This document shows, in pieces, positions 63,922-64,000 of a stretch of 64,000 nucleotides of DNA. Under the pieces are notes generated by a model. It saw nothing but the letters and a program-made list of their open reading frames with translations, did no database searches and was not told where the DNA came from. A program made the translations under genes and the position numbers. The stretch comes from Parapedobacter sp035556095 (GTDB lineage: Bacteria > Bacteroidota > Bacteroidia > Sphingobacteriales > Sphingobacteriaceae), in assembly GCF_035556095.1 (NCBI RefSeq), contig NZ_DATMFT010000018.1, positions 124,001 to 188,000 on the forward strand. Direction: 5' to 3'. Numbering within the stretch: the first letter of the stretch is position 1; the number at the start of each line of letters is the position of its first letter.

Positions 63922-64000
63922 ATGAGTTTCAAAAATATCTTTGTTTTGTTCATTCTTTGTATGTTACCCTGGCTCTGCTTTAGCCAGCCAATCATTACAA
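63922..64000 (+). CDS. Start of a secreted protein (runs off the window)
   Basis: An ATG at 63922 begins 'MSFKNIFVLFILCMLPWLCF' then 'SQPIIT' up to the window edge. It is a clear signal peptide with a Cys-Phe-Ser-Gln cleavage region; cleavage after the Ser is probable. Only 26 residues are visible, so the product is unknown. A start at this ATG would make it a new gene beginning inside the broken sigma-factor region. Confidence 0.55.
   Translation, partial: MSFKNIFVLFILCMLPWLCFSQPIIT

Overview
The window looks like a chromosome segment from a Bacteroidota bacterium, most likely family Sphingobacteriaceae (a Parapedobacter- or Olivibacter-like genus is an inference). The signs are lipoproteins with a short signal followed by Cys, LytS/LytTR regulators, TAnnTTTG-type promoter boxes, almost no Shine-Dalgarno sites, a YczE-type membrane protein, and several families typical of free-living glycan-degrading Bacteroidota. 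No rRNA, tRNA, CRISPR array or intact insertion sequence was seen.

Left part (1-36 kb). A minus-strand cluster encodes a LytTR response regulator with two, probably three, LytS-type sensor kinases (1-4665). Four small secreted proteins or lipoproteins follow on the plus strand (4967-7944). Next comes a minus-strand operon of 'planctomycete-type' cytochrome proteins (PSCyt1/DUF1549/DUF1553, DUF1501, and a membrane cytochrome with leucine-rich repeats; 7954-13737). After that are glmS, a DUF5916 outer-membrane protein, a LuxR-type regulator and a zinc-ribbon protein. The stretch 20.4-35.3 kb is oxidative carbohydrate metabolism: two very large PVC-type haem lipoproteins, a PQQ dehydrogenase with a cytochrome domain, two sugar-isomerase-like TIM barrels and a Tat-exported glycosidase-like protein. 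Decayed gene ends (Gfo/Idh/MocA and an unidentified C-terminus) lie between them.

Centre (36.06-58.67 kb). This is a complete, tightly packed plus-strand locus for a contractile injection system of the extracellular/phage-tail-like type (eCIS; Afp/PVC/MAC relatives). In order it holds: a truncated WYL-type regulator, Pvc16-like DUF4255 cap protein, an unknown protein, sheath, two inner-tube proteins, DUF5908, LysM tube/spike adaptor, VgrG-like spike, PAAR tip, gp25-like baseplate, baseplate J-like protein, a fibre-like protein, a second baseplate protein, tape measure, a 1241-residue protein of unknown function, AAA+ ATPase, and a signal-peptide protein with three C-terminal membrane helices. 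Most genes overlap or abut, so they are probably one transcript. Upstream sit two spaced inverted-repeat elements next to a TAnnTTTG box, a likely control region. The 1241-residue protein (candidate cargo or scaffold) and the membrane protein (candidate anchor) are the least explained and most interesting parts.

Right part (58.7-64 kb). This end looks rearranged. A 55-bp remnant of an mscS gene sits 3.4 kb from the intact mscS in the same orientation. Between them are a DUF4143 ATPase, an NTF2-like protein and fragments of Rpn-type and HepT-like genes. Beyond mscS are a truncated and frameshifted HpcH/HpaI aldolase, a second copy of a 60-bp leader-like repeat (the first lies at 35.55 kb beside the eCIS locus), a broken ECF sigma factor and the start of a secreted protein.
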